Part shown: in pieces, positions 1 to 9,480 of the stretch
Numbering within the stretch: the first letter of the stretch is position 1
Layout of the letters: each line of letters opens with the position of its first letter
From: Cecembia calidifontis
Lineage (GTDB): Bacteria > Bacteroidota > Bacteroidia > Cytophagales > Cyclobacteriaceae
NCBI RefSeq assembly: GCF_004216715.1
Contig: NZ_SGXG01000001.1
Span: 2,836,501-2,900,500, forward strand
Reading direction: 5' to 3'
Length of the DNA: 64,000 bases
The notes under the pieces: model-generated
Databases searched by the model: none
What the model was told of the DNA's origin: nothing
Seen by the model: the letters and a program-made list of their open reading frames with translations, nothing else
Program-made: the position numbers and the translations under genes

Positions 1-162
1 GAGGATTGGTTTCCTCAAAGGTATTTGGCCATTGACCAAGGGCCAATAGTAGTCATGATTGAAAATTACCGATCCGGATTACTTTGGGACTTATTTATGT
101 CTGCGCCGGAGGTAAAAAGGGGATTAGTTAAACTAGGCTTTAGTAGTCCTCATTTAAACTGA
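1..162 (+). CDS. C-terminal end of a GH144-like (glucoamylase-domain) glycoside hydrolase, partial
   Basis: Frame 1 is open from the first base to a TGA at 160-162 and gives 53 residues. They contain AIDQGPIVVMIENYRSGLLW, which resembles the conserved C-terminus of the Bacteroidota glucoamylase-domain family (Pfam PF10091, CAZy GH144, endo-beta-1,2-glucanases). The stop lies 8 bp before the next start, so it is probably co-transcribed with the GH43 and GH3 genes that follow. GH144 enzymes release beta-1,2-gluco-oligosaccharides that GH3 beta-glucosidases finish. The catalytic part lies outside the window, so family assignment rests on the tail only. Confidence 0.62.
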   Translation, partial: EDWFPQRYLAIDQGPIVVMIENYRSGLLWDLFMSAPEVKRGLVKLGFSSPHLN

Positions 163-170
163 ACCGAAAA

Positions 171-1904
171 ATGAATAAGAGTAATATTTTGATTTTATTG
201 ATTTTTGCTTTGGTGTCATTTCCTTTTTTGGCCCAATCGCAAAGACCAGTGATGGAAACATATTGTAATCCGATCAATCTGGATTACACTTACATGATTT
301 ATAATTCCCATAATGATCTGTCTTACCGCTCAGGAGCTGATCCTGCAGTGGTAGAGTTCAGGGGAGAATATTACATGTTTGTGACCCGTTCAATGGGATA
401 TTGGCATTCAACAGATTTGGCAAATTGGACATTTATCAAACCTGAAAAATGGTATTTCGAAGGTTCCAATGCACCGACTGCACATAATTATAAGGATTCC
501 GTGCTTTATGTTTCAGGTAATCCCTCTGGGGCCATGAGTGTGTTGTATACCGATAATCCAAAGAAAGGCGATTGGAATGCAGTACCTGGAATTTTATATG
601 ATTTGCAGGATCCTCATATTTTCATAGATGATGACGATCAAGCCTATGTCTTTTGGGGTTCTTCTAATGTTTATCCAATTAGAGCAAGGAAACTGGATAT
701 GAAAAACAGATTCCGGCCAGAAAATGAAATCCATGAGCTTTTTCATTTGGACATGTCCAAACATGGATGGGAAAGGTTTGGGGAAAACCATGCGGACACA
801 GTCTTGGGCGGTTATATGGAAGGCCCCTGGCTGACGAAGCATCAAGGGAAATATTACCTGCAATATGGTGCACCGGGAACAGAATTCAATGTGTATGGGG
901 ATGGAGTTTATATGAGTGATCATCCTTTAGGTCCATATACTTATGCTCCAAACAATCCGGTTTCCTATAAGCCAGGTGGTTTTATGAACGGGGCAGGTCA
1001 CGGCAGTACTGTTGTCGGCCCTAAAAAAGCTTACTGGCATTTTGGGACCAATGCAGTATCTGTCAATGTTAACTGGGAAAGGAGAATCTCCATGTTCCCT
1101 ACTTATTTTGATCAGGATGGTTTGATGCATGTGGATACCTATTTTGGGGATTATCCTAGGTTTGCACCGGCCACACCTGGTAAGAAAGGCGAGTTTGCCG
1201 GATGGATGCTGCTCTCTTACAACAAGCAAGTAAAGACTTCATCAGAAATTAATGGGCATAGTGGCCATCATTTGGTAGATGAAAATGTGAAGACATTTTG
1301 GTTGGCTCAACAAAATGGTAGCCAAGAATGGGTTGAAATTGATTTGGGAAACCCTTCATCTGTAAGATCTATACAGATCAATTACCATGACCATAACTCA
1401 AATCTTTATGGGAAAATTGAGGGTTTATTTCACCGGTATAAGGTGAAAACCTCCCTAGATGGCAAGGAGTGGGTGACTGTTGTGGATCGAAGTAATAGTT
1501 TTAAAGATGTGCCAAATGATTATGTGGAGTTGGATTTTCCAGTAGATGCCAGATATGTCCGCTATGAAAATATCCATGTTCCCACGCCTTATTTGGCAAT
1601 TTCAGGGTTAAGGGTCTTTGGAATTGGCAAAGGTAAAGCCCCTGCTCATGTTAAGAATTTTAAAGTCGAAAGAAAGACTGATAAAAGGGATGCCATGATT
1701 ACCTGGGATGAAGTGAAAGACGCACAGGGATACAATGTCATCTGGGGAATTGCGCCTGATAAAATGTACAGTTCTTGGTTGGTATATTGGGCCAATCAAT
1801 TGGATTTAAAATCACTGACTACAGACCAAACCTATTATTTTTCAATCGAAGCATTCAATGAAAACGGGATTTCCCAAAGAAGTGCTTTGCAAAAAGTAGA
1901 TTGA
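171..1904 (+). CDS. Secreted GH43-family glycosidase with discoidin-like and Fn3-like C-terminal domains
   Basis: A 577-aa protein with an N-terminal signal peptide (hydrophobic residues 6-21, likely cut near AQSQ). Residues about 50-340 form a five-bladed GH43-type propeller. The expected acidic triad is visible as D57 (GADP), D147 (LQDPH) and E217 (MEGPW), fitting base, pKa modulator and acid of clan GH-F enzymes. Residues about 350-485 look like an F5/8 type C (CBM32-like) sugar-binding domain, and about 490-575 like a fibronectin type III module. GH43 members act on arabinan, xylan or galactan side chains. Substrate cannot be read from sequence. It starts 8 bp after the upstream hydrolase and lies 30 bp before a GH3 gene, so a three-gene degradation operon is likely. 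Confidence 0.85.
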   Translation: MNKSNILILLIFALVSFPFLAQSQRPVMETYCNPINLDYTYMIYNSHNDLSYRSGADPAVVEFRGEYYMFVTRSMGYWHSTDLANWTFIKPEKWYFEGSNAPTAHNYKDSVLYVSGNPSGAMSVLYTDNPKKGDWNAVPGILYDLQDPHIFIDDDDQAYVFWGSSNVYPIRARKLDMKNRFRPENEIHELFHLDMSKHGWERFGENHADTVLGGYMEGPWLTKHQGKYYLQYGAPGTEFNVYGDGVYMSDHPLGPYTYAPNNPVSYKPGGFMNGAGHGSTVVGPKKAYWHFGTNAVSVNVNWERRISMFPTYFDQDGLMHVDTYFGDYPRFAPATPGKKGEFAGWMLLSYNKQVKTSSEINGHSGHHLVDENVKTFWLAQQNGSQEWVEIDLGNPSSVRSIQINYHDHNSNLYGKIEGLFHRYKVKTSLDGKEWVTVVDRSNSFKDVPNDYVELDFPVDARYVRYENIHVPTPYLAISGLRVFGIGKGKAPAHVKNFKVERKTDKRDAMITWDEVKDAQGYNVIWGIAPDKMYSSWLVYWANQLDLKSLTTDQTYYFSIEAFNENGISQRSALQKVD

Positions 1905-1934
1905 TAATCATAAAGAAACAAAAAGAAGAAAGCG

Positions 1935-4223
1935 ATGAGAAATTCAATATTATTTGCTTTGCTATTGATGGTAATGCTGGCATGCAGCAAACCAACTGTT
2001 GAAAAAGGTACCGATGCTTATTATATACAAAAAGCCGACTCTGTATTGGCATTGATGACCCTTGAAGAAAAAATTGGTCAGCTAAATCTACCTGCAGCTG
2101 GAGATATCACCACTGGTCAGGCATCCAGTTCCAACATTGCTGAAAAGATCAGGGAAGGTAAAGTAGGTGGACTTTTCAATCTCAAATCAGCTGAAAAGAT
2201 CAGAGATGTTCAGCGTATTGCTGTAGAGGAAAGTAGATTGAAAATACCTTTGATTTTTGGAATGGATGTTATCCATGGTTATGAGACTATCTTTCCGATT
2301 CCTTTGGGAATTGCCAGTAGTTGGGATATGGAGTTAATCCAAAAATCTGCCAGGATAGCAGCTATTGAAGCCAGCGCAGATGGGATTTCCTGGACTTTTT
2401 CACCCATGACTGATGTCTCAAGAGACCCAAGATGGGGCAGGGTATCTGAGGGAAATGGAGAAGATCCATTTCTTGGCGCCGCTATAGCCAAAGCTATGAT
2501 TACCGGTTATCAGGGAGATGACCTGAGTTTGGATAATACCATTATGGCCTGTGTCAAGCACTTTGCTTTGTATGGGGCACCTGAAGCGGGCAGGGATTAT
2601 CATACTGTGGATATGAGCCGTCAGCGGATGTTCAATGAGTATTTTTTACCTTATAAAGCTGCCGTTGAAGCAGGGGTAGGTACAGTGATGACTTCATTCA
2701 ATGATGTAGACGGTATTCCTGCCTCTGCAAACCAATGGTTGATGACAGAGGTTTTGAGAAACCAATGGGGATTTGATGGATTTGTAGTAACTGATTATAC
2801 AGCCATCAATGAGATGATAGACCACGGTTTGGGAGATCTGCAACATGTATCTGCATTAGCTCTAAAAGCTGGTGTAGATATGGATATGGTTGGCGAGGGT
2901 TTTCTGACTACTTTGGAAAAATCATTGGAAGAAGGTAGGATCACCCAAAAGCAAATCGATGATGCTGCAAGGAGAATATTGGTAGCTAAATTTAAACTGG
3001 GTTTATTTGAGGATCCATACAAGTATGCAAATGTGGAAAAATCCAAACAAGTTGTTTTTTCACAGGAACATAGAAATATAGCCAGAGAAATTGCTGCCCA
3101 ATCCTTTGTGTTATTGAAAAACGAGGGAAATGTACTTCCTCTGCAGAAAAAAGGCACAATTGCACTTGTTGGTCCTATGGCAGATAACAGAGAAAATATG
3201 ACCGGTACCTGGAGTGTGGCTGCTAATTTTGAAAAATCTGTTTCCCTAAAAGATGGACTTGAAAAGGCTTTGGGAGAAAAGGCCAGAATTATACATGCCA
3301 GGGGGGCTAATGTGGTAGAAGATCCAGAGTTAGAGTCCAGAGTCAGTATTTTTGGTAAACCAACCTATAGGGATGAAAGGTCTGAAGCGGTGATGATTCA
3401 GGAAGCTGTAGCGGCCGCCAGAAATGCAGATGTGATTATTGCTGCTATGGGAGAAGCTGCTGAAATGAGCGGTGAAGCATCGAGTAGGACTGATATTGAA
3501 TTACCGGCTAACCAAAGAAGGTTGTTACAGGCATTGAAAGCAACAGGGAAACCGATAGTACTGGTGCTCTTTACGGGTAGACCACTTGCCATCAAATGGG
3601 AGGCTGAAAACATCCCCAGTATTTTGAATGTTTGGTTTGCAGGTTCCGAGGCTGGTGATGCCATTTCAGATGTCCTTTTTGGAGATGTCAACCCATCGGG
3701 TAAGCTTCCGGCCACATTTCCTCAAAATGTCGGTCAGGTACCCATATACTACAATCAAAAAAATACAGGGAGACCTTTACCTGAAGGCGAATGGTTTCAG
3801 AAGTTCAGGTCCAATTACCTAGATGTATCCAATGATCCACTGTACCCTTTTGGTTTTGGTCTAAGCTATACAGAATTCAATTACAGTAACTTGCAGATAA
3901 GCTCTAATTCCTTAAAAGATGATCAATCATTAAAAATTTCAATTGAAATCAGTAATGATGGGAAATATGATGGAGCAGAAGTAGTGCAGTTATATATCAG
4001 GGATTTGGTAGCTTCGATCACAAGACCGGTAAAAGAATTAAAAGCTTTTGAAAAGTTATTCCTTAAATCCGGTGAAAAGAAAAAAGTGGAGTTTGAGCTA
4101 AAGCAAAAAGATCTTATGTTTTATGATCAGGATGCAAAATTTGTCTGGGAGCCAGGTGAATTTGAAATCATGGTTGGTGGTAATTCCAGAGACCTGATCA
4201 AAACCAAAATCGATTGGAATTAA
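1935..4223 (+). CDS. GH3 beta-glucosidase, BglX-like lipoprotein
   Basis: A 762-aa protein starting with a lipoprotein signal (lipobox LMLAC, Cys17), so it is probably anchored in the periplasm or outer membrane. The N-terminal GH3 barrel covers roughly 30-370, with the substrate-binding KHF at 208-210 and nucleophile D287 in VVTDYTA. The C-terminal GH3 domain (about 400-620) carries the EMSGEASSRTD loop expected to hold the acid/base Glu. The last 75 residues are an Fn3-like domain. Length and architecture match BglX. It cleaves beta-linked glucose (or xylose) from oligosaccharides and is the last gene of the plus-strand cluster, followed by a strong hairpin. Confidence 0.93.
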   Translation: MRNSILFALLLMVMLACSKPTVEKGTDAYYIQKADSVLALMTLEEKIGQLNLPAAGDITTGQASSSNIAEKIREGKVGGLFNLKSAEKIRDVQRIAVEESRLKIPLIFGMDVIHGYETIFPIPLGIASSWDMELIQKSARIAAIEASADGISWTFSPMTDVSRDPRWGRVSEGNGEDPFLGAAIAKAMITGYQGDDLSLDNTIMACVKHFALYGAPEAGRDYHTVDMSRQRMFNEYFLPYKAAVEAGVGTVMTSFNDVDGIPASANQWLMTEVLRNQWGFDGFVVTDYTAINEMIDHGLGDLQHVSALALKAGVDMDMVGEGFLTTLEKSLEEGRITQKQIDDAARRILVAKFKLGLFEDPYKYANVEKSKQVVFSQEHRNIAREIAAQSFVLLKNEGNVLPLQKKGTIALVGPMADNRENMTGTWSVAANFEKSVSLKDGLEKALGEKARIIHARGANVVEDPELESRVSIFGKPTYRDERSEAVMIQEAVAAARNADVIIAAMGEAAEMSGEASSRTDIELPANQRRLLQALKATGKPIVLVLFTGRPLAIKWEAENIPSILNVWFAGSEAGDAISDVLFGDVNPSGKLPATFPQNVGQVPIYYNQKNTGRPLPEGEWFQKFRSNYLDVSNDPLYPFGFGLSYTEFNYSNLQISSNSLKDDQSLKISIEISNDGKYDGAEVVQLYIRDLVASITRPVKELKAFEKLFLKSGEKKKVEFELKQKDLMFYDQDAKFVWEPGEFEIMVGGNSRDLIKTKIDWN

Positions 4224-4253
4224 ACCAGACACATTATCTCTCATACCTAATAT

Positions 4254-4310
4254 AAAACCCAATAGCCTTTAGCTAATCGTTCAGCTTCAAGCTATTGGGT
4301 TTATTTTTTT
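4254..4310. terminator. Intrinsic terminator between convergent GH3 and GH43 genes
   Basis: Arms AAACCCAATAGC (4255-4266) and GCTATTGGGTTT (4291-4302) pair perfectly. On the plus strand they are followed by a T-run at 4304-4310. On the minus strand the hairpin is followed by TTTTATA, so it may serve both convergent genes. It ends next to the stop codon of the minus-strand gene. Confidence 0.85.
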
Positions 4311-5391
4311 ATTTCATTGGGTCCACGGTCTTGATCTTGCCGTCATTTTCATGGATCAGCTCAGTCATTTTGATGTTTCTTAATGGTGTTTTTCCTGATA
4401 TTTCTGTGTCATGGTAAAATAAGTACCATTTGCCCTCAAACTGGACAATAGAATGATGATTAGTCCATCCCTCTACAGGATTTAGGAGGTTTCCCTGATA
4501 GGTGAATGGCCCATAAGGATTGTCTCCTGTAGCATAAGCAATAAAATGGGTGTCACCAGTAGAGTAGGAGAGGTAATATGTTCCATTATGCTGATGTACC
4601 CAAGCTGCTTCAAAAAACCTTCTGTTGTTATCACCGGCTTTAATGGGATTCCCATCTTGATCAAGGATGATGACTTCTTTAGGCCTTTCTGCCAGCTCTA
4701 GCATGTTATCCTGTAGTTTGGCTACATATGGCATCAATGCGGGATTTTCGGCAGCTGGCAAACCATCTGTCGGGCCTTTTCTACCTTCTACCAACTGTTG
4801 GTCTTCAAACCATTGGAGCTGTCCTCCCAATATGCCGCCAAAATATAGGTAATGGCTTCCATCCCCATCTTCAAATACAGCTGGATCCATACTGAAAGTT
4901 CCTTGGATATAATTCGGCTCGGCTTTGAAAGGTCCTGCAGGATTATCCGAAACTGCCACTCCTATGCGGAAAATATCATTTTTGTCTTTCGCAGGAAAGT
5001 ATAAATAATAATTCTCATCTTTCTGTGCTGCGTCAGGAGCCCAAAGCTGTCGGCTGGCCCAAGGGATATCTTCTAATTTCAGTACAGGACCATGATCAAT
5101 AACTTCAGAACCCGGTTTTTCCATAGAAAACACATGGTAATCCCTCATGTCAAAATGTGAACCCATGTCATCTTGAGTTACTGCTGTTTCAACATCATGG
5201 GATGGATAGATGTAAATTTTCCCTTCAAAAACATGTGCTGAGGGATCGGCAGTAAACATATGCGACACTAATGGAGGGTGTGCAAATTTGCTGACTTCTT
5301 CAGTTTGTTCAGTTTTCCCTGTCTCTTTAGGACTACAGTTGAATAGCCCCAGCATCACACAAAATGCTAGTGGTTTGGAGTAATGTTTCAT
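4309..5391 (-). CDS. GH43-family lipoprotein glycosidase (arabinofuranosidase/xylosidase type)
   Basis: A 360-aa protein with a lipoprotein signal ending in LGLFNC (Cys19). A complete GH43 propeller follows. The three acidic positions are D49 (FTADPSAHV), D169 (SMDPAVF) and E261 (FFEAAWVH), and WAPD occurs near 117-120. The block FFEAAWVHQHNGTYYLSYST is typical of GH43 subfamilies active on arabinose or xylose side chains. There is no accessory domain. It is transcribed divergently from the sulfatase with a 99-bp shared promoter region and converges on the GH3 gene, so it is its own transcription unit. Confidence 0.87.
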   Translation of the reverse strand: MKHYSKPLAFCVMLGLFNCSPKETGKTEQTEEVSKFAHPPLVSHMFTADPSAHVFEGKIYIYPSHDVETAVTQDDMGSHFDMRDYHVFSMEKPGSEVIDHGPVLKLEDIPWASRQLWAPDAAQKDENYYLYFPAKDKNDIFRIGVAVSDNPAGPFKAEPNYIQGTFSMDPAVFEDGDGSHYLYFGGILGGQLQWFEDQQLVEGRKGPTDGLPAAENPALMPYVAKLQDNMLELAERPKEVIILDQDGNPIKAGDNNRRFFEAAWVHQHNGTYYLSYSTGDTHFIAYATGDNPYGPFTYQGNLLNPVEGWTNHHSIVQFEGKWYLFYHDTEISGKTPLRNIKMTELIHENDGKIKTVDPMK

Positions 5392-5490
5392 TGTTTTGTT
5401 AATAGGTTTGTTTAAAAATAGGACACTTTATCAAATAAATCTATTCATTATTTTTCATTTCAGGTATATTTCAGAATAAATCCCAATCCT

Positions 5491-7161
5491 ATGAGACCAT
5501 CAATTGTCCAAGTTTCCATAATTCTGATTAGTGTATTTGTGTTTTTATCCTGTAATCAACCGGAGCAAGAGCAGTCATACCAAAGGCCTAACATCATCTT
5601 TATCATGTCTGATGACCATGCCTATCAAGCTATTTCTGCTTATGATGACAGATTGATTCAGACCCCGAATATTGACAGGATTGCGAATATGGGAATGTTG
5701 TTTACCAATGCCAGTGTGACGAACTCTATTTGTGCCCCCTCGAGAGCTACTATACTAACAGGGAAACACTCCCATATCAATGGAAAAACGGATAATCATT
5801 TTCCTTTTGATACCACAAATGTGACTTTTCCTCAGTTGCTTCAAGAGGCAGGTTATCAAACGGCCATGTTTGGGAAACTTCATTTTGGAAACAATCCCAA
5901 AGGATTTGATCAGTTCAAAATTTTACCTGGACAGGGGGGGTATTATAATCCTATATTTATCACCAAAAACGAGGGGACTTATGAGATAGAAGGCTATGTG
6001 ACGGATATTATCACCGACATGACATTGGACTGGTTGGAAAATGAAAGGAAAGCTGATCAGCCGTTTTTTCTTGCCTATTTACACAAAGCCCCCCATAGAG
6101 AATGGCTGCCAGCAGAAAGGCATATAGCCGAATTTGCCCAAAAGACATTCCCCGAACCCGCAACCCTTTTTGATGATTATTCCGGAAGAGGTTCCGCTGC
6201 TAAAGAGGCTGAAATGAATCTGCTCCGTCATATGAATTGGGCAGGGGATTCCAAAATTTATCCAGAAGTGATGGATCAATTGGGAATTCCTGATGCCTCT
6301 GGCTGGGATAAGGGGGCATTTGAAAGAGAAGTGGGTAGAATGAATGCTACTCAGCGGGCCAATTGGGATAAAGTATATCAGCCCATGAACGAGGCATTTG
6401 TCCAGGCTTTTCCCAACATGAGGGATGAAGAGAAAATGCGATGGAGGTACCAAAGGTATATGCAGGATTATTTAGGTACGATTGCCTCGGTCGATGAGAA
6501 TGTGGGCCGGGTTTTGGATTATCTTGAAGCCAATGGACTCATGGAGAATACCATCATAGTTTACACCTCTGATCAAGGCTTTTACCTAGGAGATCATGGC
6601 TGGTTTGACAAACGCTTCGTGTATGATGAATCCTTCAAGACACCGCTTTTGGTGGCCTGGCCGGGAAAAGTTAAAGCTGGATCAAGATCTGATGAATTGG
6701 TGCAAAACCTCGATTTTGCACAGACTTTTTTGGAGGCTGCAGGGATTCCTCAGCCGGAGGATATGCAAGGCGAAAGTCTGATGCCACTTTTGACTGGAAA
6801 AACAGACAAATGGACAAGAGATGCCGTGTACTATCATTATTATGAATACCCTTCCATCCATATGGTCAAGCGGCATTATGCGATTGTGACCAAGGAATAT
6901 AAATTGATCCATTTTTATTATGATGTGGATGAGTGGGAGTTATATGATAGATTGAATGACCCTCAAGAATTGAACAATGTTTACAATGATCCGGCATACA
7001 AAGAAATCAGGCAAAAACTCCATCAGGATTTGGAGGCCTTGAGAGAAAAGTATGGGGATTCCTCAGAAATCAGTCAAAAGCTTTTGGAAGAATATCTGGA
7101 TAAATTAAGGGGAACTGAGGAACGTCTGGCTCCGAGTTTTAGAAAGACAGGTAGTGATTGA
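5491..7161 (+). CDS. S1-family sulfatase, lipoprotein
   Basis: A 556-aa protein with a lipoprotein signal (VFLSC, Cys21). The sulfatase signature SICAPSRATILTG places the Cys to be converted to formylglycine at C81, within the CxPSR motif. Metal ligands DD41-42 (MSDDHAY) and the later YTSDQGFYLGDHG (ligands of the C-terminal half) are present. The C-terminal part ends in a mixed basic and acidic helix. The family hydrolyses sulfate esters of glycans, and the neighbouring hydrolases suggest a sulfated plant or algal polysaccharide, though the exact substrate is unknown. No formylglycine-generating or anSME maturase is in the window, so maturation would depend on a gene elsewhere. Confidence 0.93.
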   Translation: MRPSIVQVSIILISVFVFLSCNQPEQEQSYQRPNIIFIMSDDHAYQAISAYDDRLIQTPNIDRIANMGMLFTNASVTNSICAPSRATILTGKHSHINGKTDNHFPFDTTNVTFPQLLQEAGYQTAMFGKLHFGNNPKGFDQFKILPGQGGYYNPIFITKNEGTYEIEGYVTDIITDMTLDWLENERKADQPFFLAYLHKAPHREWLPAERHIAEFAQKTFPEPATLFDDYSGRGSAAKEAEMNLLRHMNWAGDSKIYPEVMDQLGIPDASGWDKGAFEREVGRMNATQRANWDKVYQPMNEAFVQAFPNMRDEEKMRWRYQRYMQDYLGTIASVDENVGRVLDYLEANGLMENTIIVYTSDQGFYLGDHGWFDKRFVYDESFKTPLLVAWPGKVKAGSRSDELVQNLDFAQTFLEAAGIPQPEDMQGESLMPLLTGKTDKWTRDAVYYHYYEYPSIHMVKRHYAIVTKEYKLIHFYYDVDEWELYDRLNDPQELNNVYNDPAYKEIRQKLHQDLEALREKYGDSSEISQKLLEEYLDKLRGTEERLAPSFRKTGSD

Positions 7162-7195
7162 GATACGGGAAGTGAAAAAAAACGCTACTTAATAT

Positions 7196-7214
7196 GATGT
7201 ACCAAGTACTAAGA
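7196..7214. repeat. Copy of a dispersed GTACCAAGTAC-type intergenic repeat
   Basis: GATGTACCAAGTACTAAG matches, in reverse complement, the TACTTGGTAC units at 25786-25808 and 26090-26126. It is a single copy here, between the sulfatase and the next gene. Confidence 0.45.
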
Positions 7215-7346
7215 TAGCAGAATGAAATACGCTTTGCGAAATAGTGAAAACAAGCTTTTGGCGATATTTTTGATACAAGTCTAAATAATAATTTGGCTTT
7301 TTACGCCATTTATTTAATAAATATTTAATTCCAGATTGAAATTATC

Positions 7347-7892
7347 ATGGCCAAAAAATTAGATTGTATTACACCCGAGTTGAAGACTTTTATTGAAGTG
7401 CAAAAGATTTTTTTTGTAGGTACGGCAGCAGAAGAGGGCAGGGTGAATGTTTCTCCAAAGGGCACTGACTCTTTCAGGGTGATTGGAGAAAATAAAGTCG
7501 TATGGTTGAACTTGACCGGAAGCGGAAATGAGACTGCTGCTCATCTGCTTAAAAATAACAGGATGACCATTATGTTTTGTTCATTTGAAGGAAAACCGCT
7601 GATTTTGAGACTTTATGGGCAGGCTAAGATTTACCATAAAAGAGATTTGGAGTACGGAATATATTCAGGTCTTTTTCCAGAAAATATGGGGGCCAGGCAA
7701 ATCATAGAAATGGATGTAGACCTGGTTCAGACTTCATGCGGGTTTGCAGTACCCTATATGGATTTCAAGGAAGAAAGGACCTCGTTAAATGTCTGGTCAG
7801 AAAAACAAGGGGAGGAAAATATTAAAGAATATTGGAAAAATAAGAACACAGTAAGTATTGATGGATTTGAAACGAAAATTCTTGGGGATTGA
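7347..7892 (+). CDS. Pyridoxamine 5'-phosphate oxidase-family protein
   Basis: A 181-aa cytosolic protein without a signal peptide. Residues 15-120 form a PNPOx-like split beta-barrel: FVGTAAEEGRVNVSPKGTDS, then VVWLNLTGSGNETAAHL, where the N-E-T-A-A-H-L segment is typical of the FMN-binding flavin/heme split-barrel group. Many members carry this product name without being pyridoxamine oxidases, so the name describes the fold, not a proven reaction. It is preceded by 185 bp of AT-rich DNA and followed by a degenerate gene, and appears monocistronic. Confidence 0.75.
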   Translation: MAKKLDCITPELKTFIEVQKIFFVGTAAEEGRVNVSPKGTDSFRVIGENKVVWLNLTGSGNETAAHLLKNNRMTIMFCSFEGKPLILRLYGQAKIYHKRDLEYGIYSGLFPENMGARQIIEMDVDLVQTSCGFAVPYMDFKEERTSLNVWSEKQGEENIKEYWKNKNTVSIDGFETKILGD

Positions 7893-7953
7893 AGCCAAAC
7901 CTATTTACTGATATCGCTTCTAAAGGAATAATTTGAAAGATTTTCTTTACATC

Positions 7954-8232
7954 TTATTCTGCTAATTTTTCCAGCCTCCTTAAGGCTTTTTTACCGTAGC
8001 CCCTGAAGCCTTTTATCAATTCTACATTTTCATTGGCTACATAAAAAGAAGGCCACATGTTCCAGTTAACATAGCAGAGGTAAATCCATATTCATCCGAA
8101 AGGTTGTACCGAGTGATTTTCTCTTTTCTGCTTGTGTATGTATTGAGCTAAATATCCTCCGAATCGTCTCCCCAAATGGTGATGATATCCATTCTGCTGT
8201 CATTCATTTTACTGAATTCTCCAAACGAATTC
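7954..8232 (-). pseudogene. Decayed minus-strand gene, possibly thioredoxin-fold
   Basis: No intact ORF, but protein-like segments survive in two frames. In one frame are FSKMNDSRMDIITIWGDDSE, an in-frame TAG at 8148-8150, and then YNLSDEYGFTSA. After a frame change near 8070-8085 comes WNMWPSFYVANENVELIKG, continuing through GFRGYGKKALRRLEKLAE to a TAA at 7954-7956. The WPSFYVANENVEL-type segment followed by a G-rich basic end looks like the C-terminal half of a redoxin/thioredoxin-fold protein (cis-Pro region), but this is tentative. It fills the 377-bp gap between the flanking genes. Confidence 0.5.
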
Positions 8233-8269
8233 GATTGTAGAGCGTTTTATTATAGTAACCAATTTTGAG

Positions 8270-9472
8270 ATGATGAAAGACCTTATTCCTAAAATTTCGC
8301 TAGTATTTCTTTTGCTGTTTGTCACAGGCGCCTGTTTGCAAGATGATGTTCAGGAAGATGATTCTGATGAAAAGGACCCGGTTGAAAAAGGAACATTGGC
8401 TGTAATAGAAGCTTTCCCAAGCCTTTCATTTAACCGGCCTTTGGATTTTCAGCATGCAGGAGATGGTAGCAACCGGATTTTTGTGGTTGAACAGGGAGGT
8501 GTGATTTCGGTTTTCCCCAATGACCCGAAAGTAGAAGCGAAAAATGTTTTTTTGGATATCAGGTCAAAAGTGAGCAATCAGGGAAATGAAGAAGGTCTTT
8601 TAGGACTGGCTTTTCATCCTGATTTTGAAAGCAATGGATTCTTTTTTGTGAGTTATTCGGTGACATCTCCTAGAAGAACTTTCATTTCCAGGTTTCAGGT
8701 TTCCTCTTCCAATCCGAATCAGGCCGATATGAACAGTGAAAGGGTGATTTTGTCAATTGACCAACCCTTTAACAATCACAATGGAGGCCAACTTGCCTTT
8801 GGCCCCGATGGTTATCTGTATATATCGAGTGGGGATGGAGGTTCCGGAGGAGATCCACAGAACCATGGACAAAGACGGGAAACTTTATTGGGAGCTATTT
8901 TGAGAATTGATGTCAATAGGCAGGCTAATGGTAAAAATTATGCCATTCCTGGAAACAATCCCTTTATTGGCAACAGTGAAAATTATGCGGAAGAAATATA
9001 TGCTTATGGACTGAGGAACCCCTGGAGAATGAGTTTTGATTCGCAAACAGGCTTGCTTTGGGCAGCAGATGTGGGACAGGATAGGTATGAAGAAATCAAT
9101 ATCATCAAGAATGGGGGCAATTATGGCTGGCGTTTCATGGAAGGCAAACACTGTTTTAACCCATCCCAAGGATGCAATCAAGAGGGACTTGAAATGCCAA
9201 TATGGGAATACGGTCACTCCAATGGAGATAGGTCTGTGACTGGTGGCTTTGTGTATAGGGGGGAAGAGGTTGACGAATTGAAGGGGCTGTATGTGTATGG
9301 AGACTTTGTCTCGGGCAGGATTTGGACATTGGACTTTAGCAATTTGCAAAACCCTATCAATAAAGAAATTTTCAGGGTTCCATTTAGGGTTTCCTCCTTT
9401 GGTGTGGACCAAAACCAGGAATTGTATATCTGTGGGTTTGACGGTAAGATTTACAGGATTGGATATGAGTGA
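8270..9472 (+). CDS. PQQ-dependent aldose sugar dehydrogenase-like lipoprotein
   Basis: A 400-aa protein with a lipoprotein signal (VTGAC, Cys22) followed by an acidic linker (residues 24-40). The rest is a six-bladed GSDH propeller (PF07995, soluble glucose dehydrogenase/YliI group). Visible family blocks are GLLGLAFHPDF (109-119), HNGGQLAFGPDG (170-181, with H170 in the place of the catalytic base), YGLRNPWRM and the Ca/PQQ-side AADVGQDRYEEI. The family oxidises the C1 of aldoses in the periplasm using PQQ. PQQ synthesis genes are not in the window. ATG codons at 8270 and 8273 are both possible starts. Confidence 0.86.
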   Translation: MMKDLIPKISLVFLLLFVTGACLQDDVQEDDSDEKDPVEKGTLAVIEAFPSLSFNRPLDFQHAGDGSNRIFVVEQGGVISVFPNDPKVEAKNVFLDIRSKVSNQGNEEGLLGLAFHPDFESNGFFFVSYSVTSPRRTFISRFQVSSSNPNQADMNSERVILSIDQPFNNHNGGQLAFGPDGYLYISSGDGGSGGDPQNHGQRRETLLGAILRIDVNRQANGKNYAIPGNNPFIGNSENYAEEIYAYGLRNPWRMSFDSQTGLLWAADVGQDRYEEINIIKNGGNYGWRFMEGKHCFNPSQGCNQEGLEMPIWEYGHSNGDRSVTGGFVYRGEEVDELKGLYVYGDFVSGRIWTLDFSNLQNPINKEIFRVPFRVSSFGVDQNQELYICGFDGKIYRIGYE

Positions 9473-9480
9473 TAATTATT

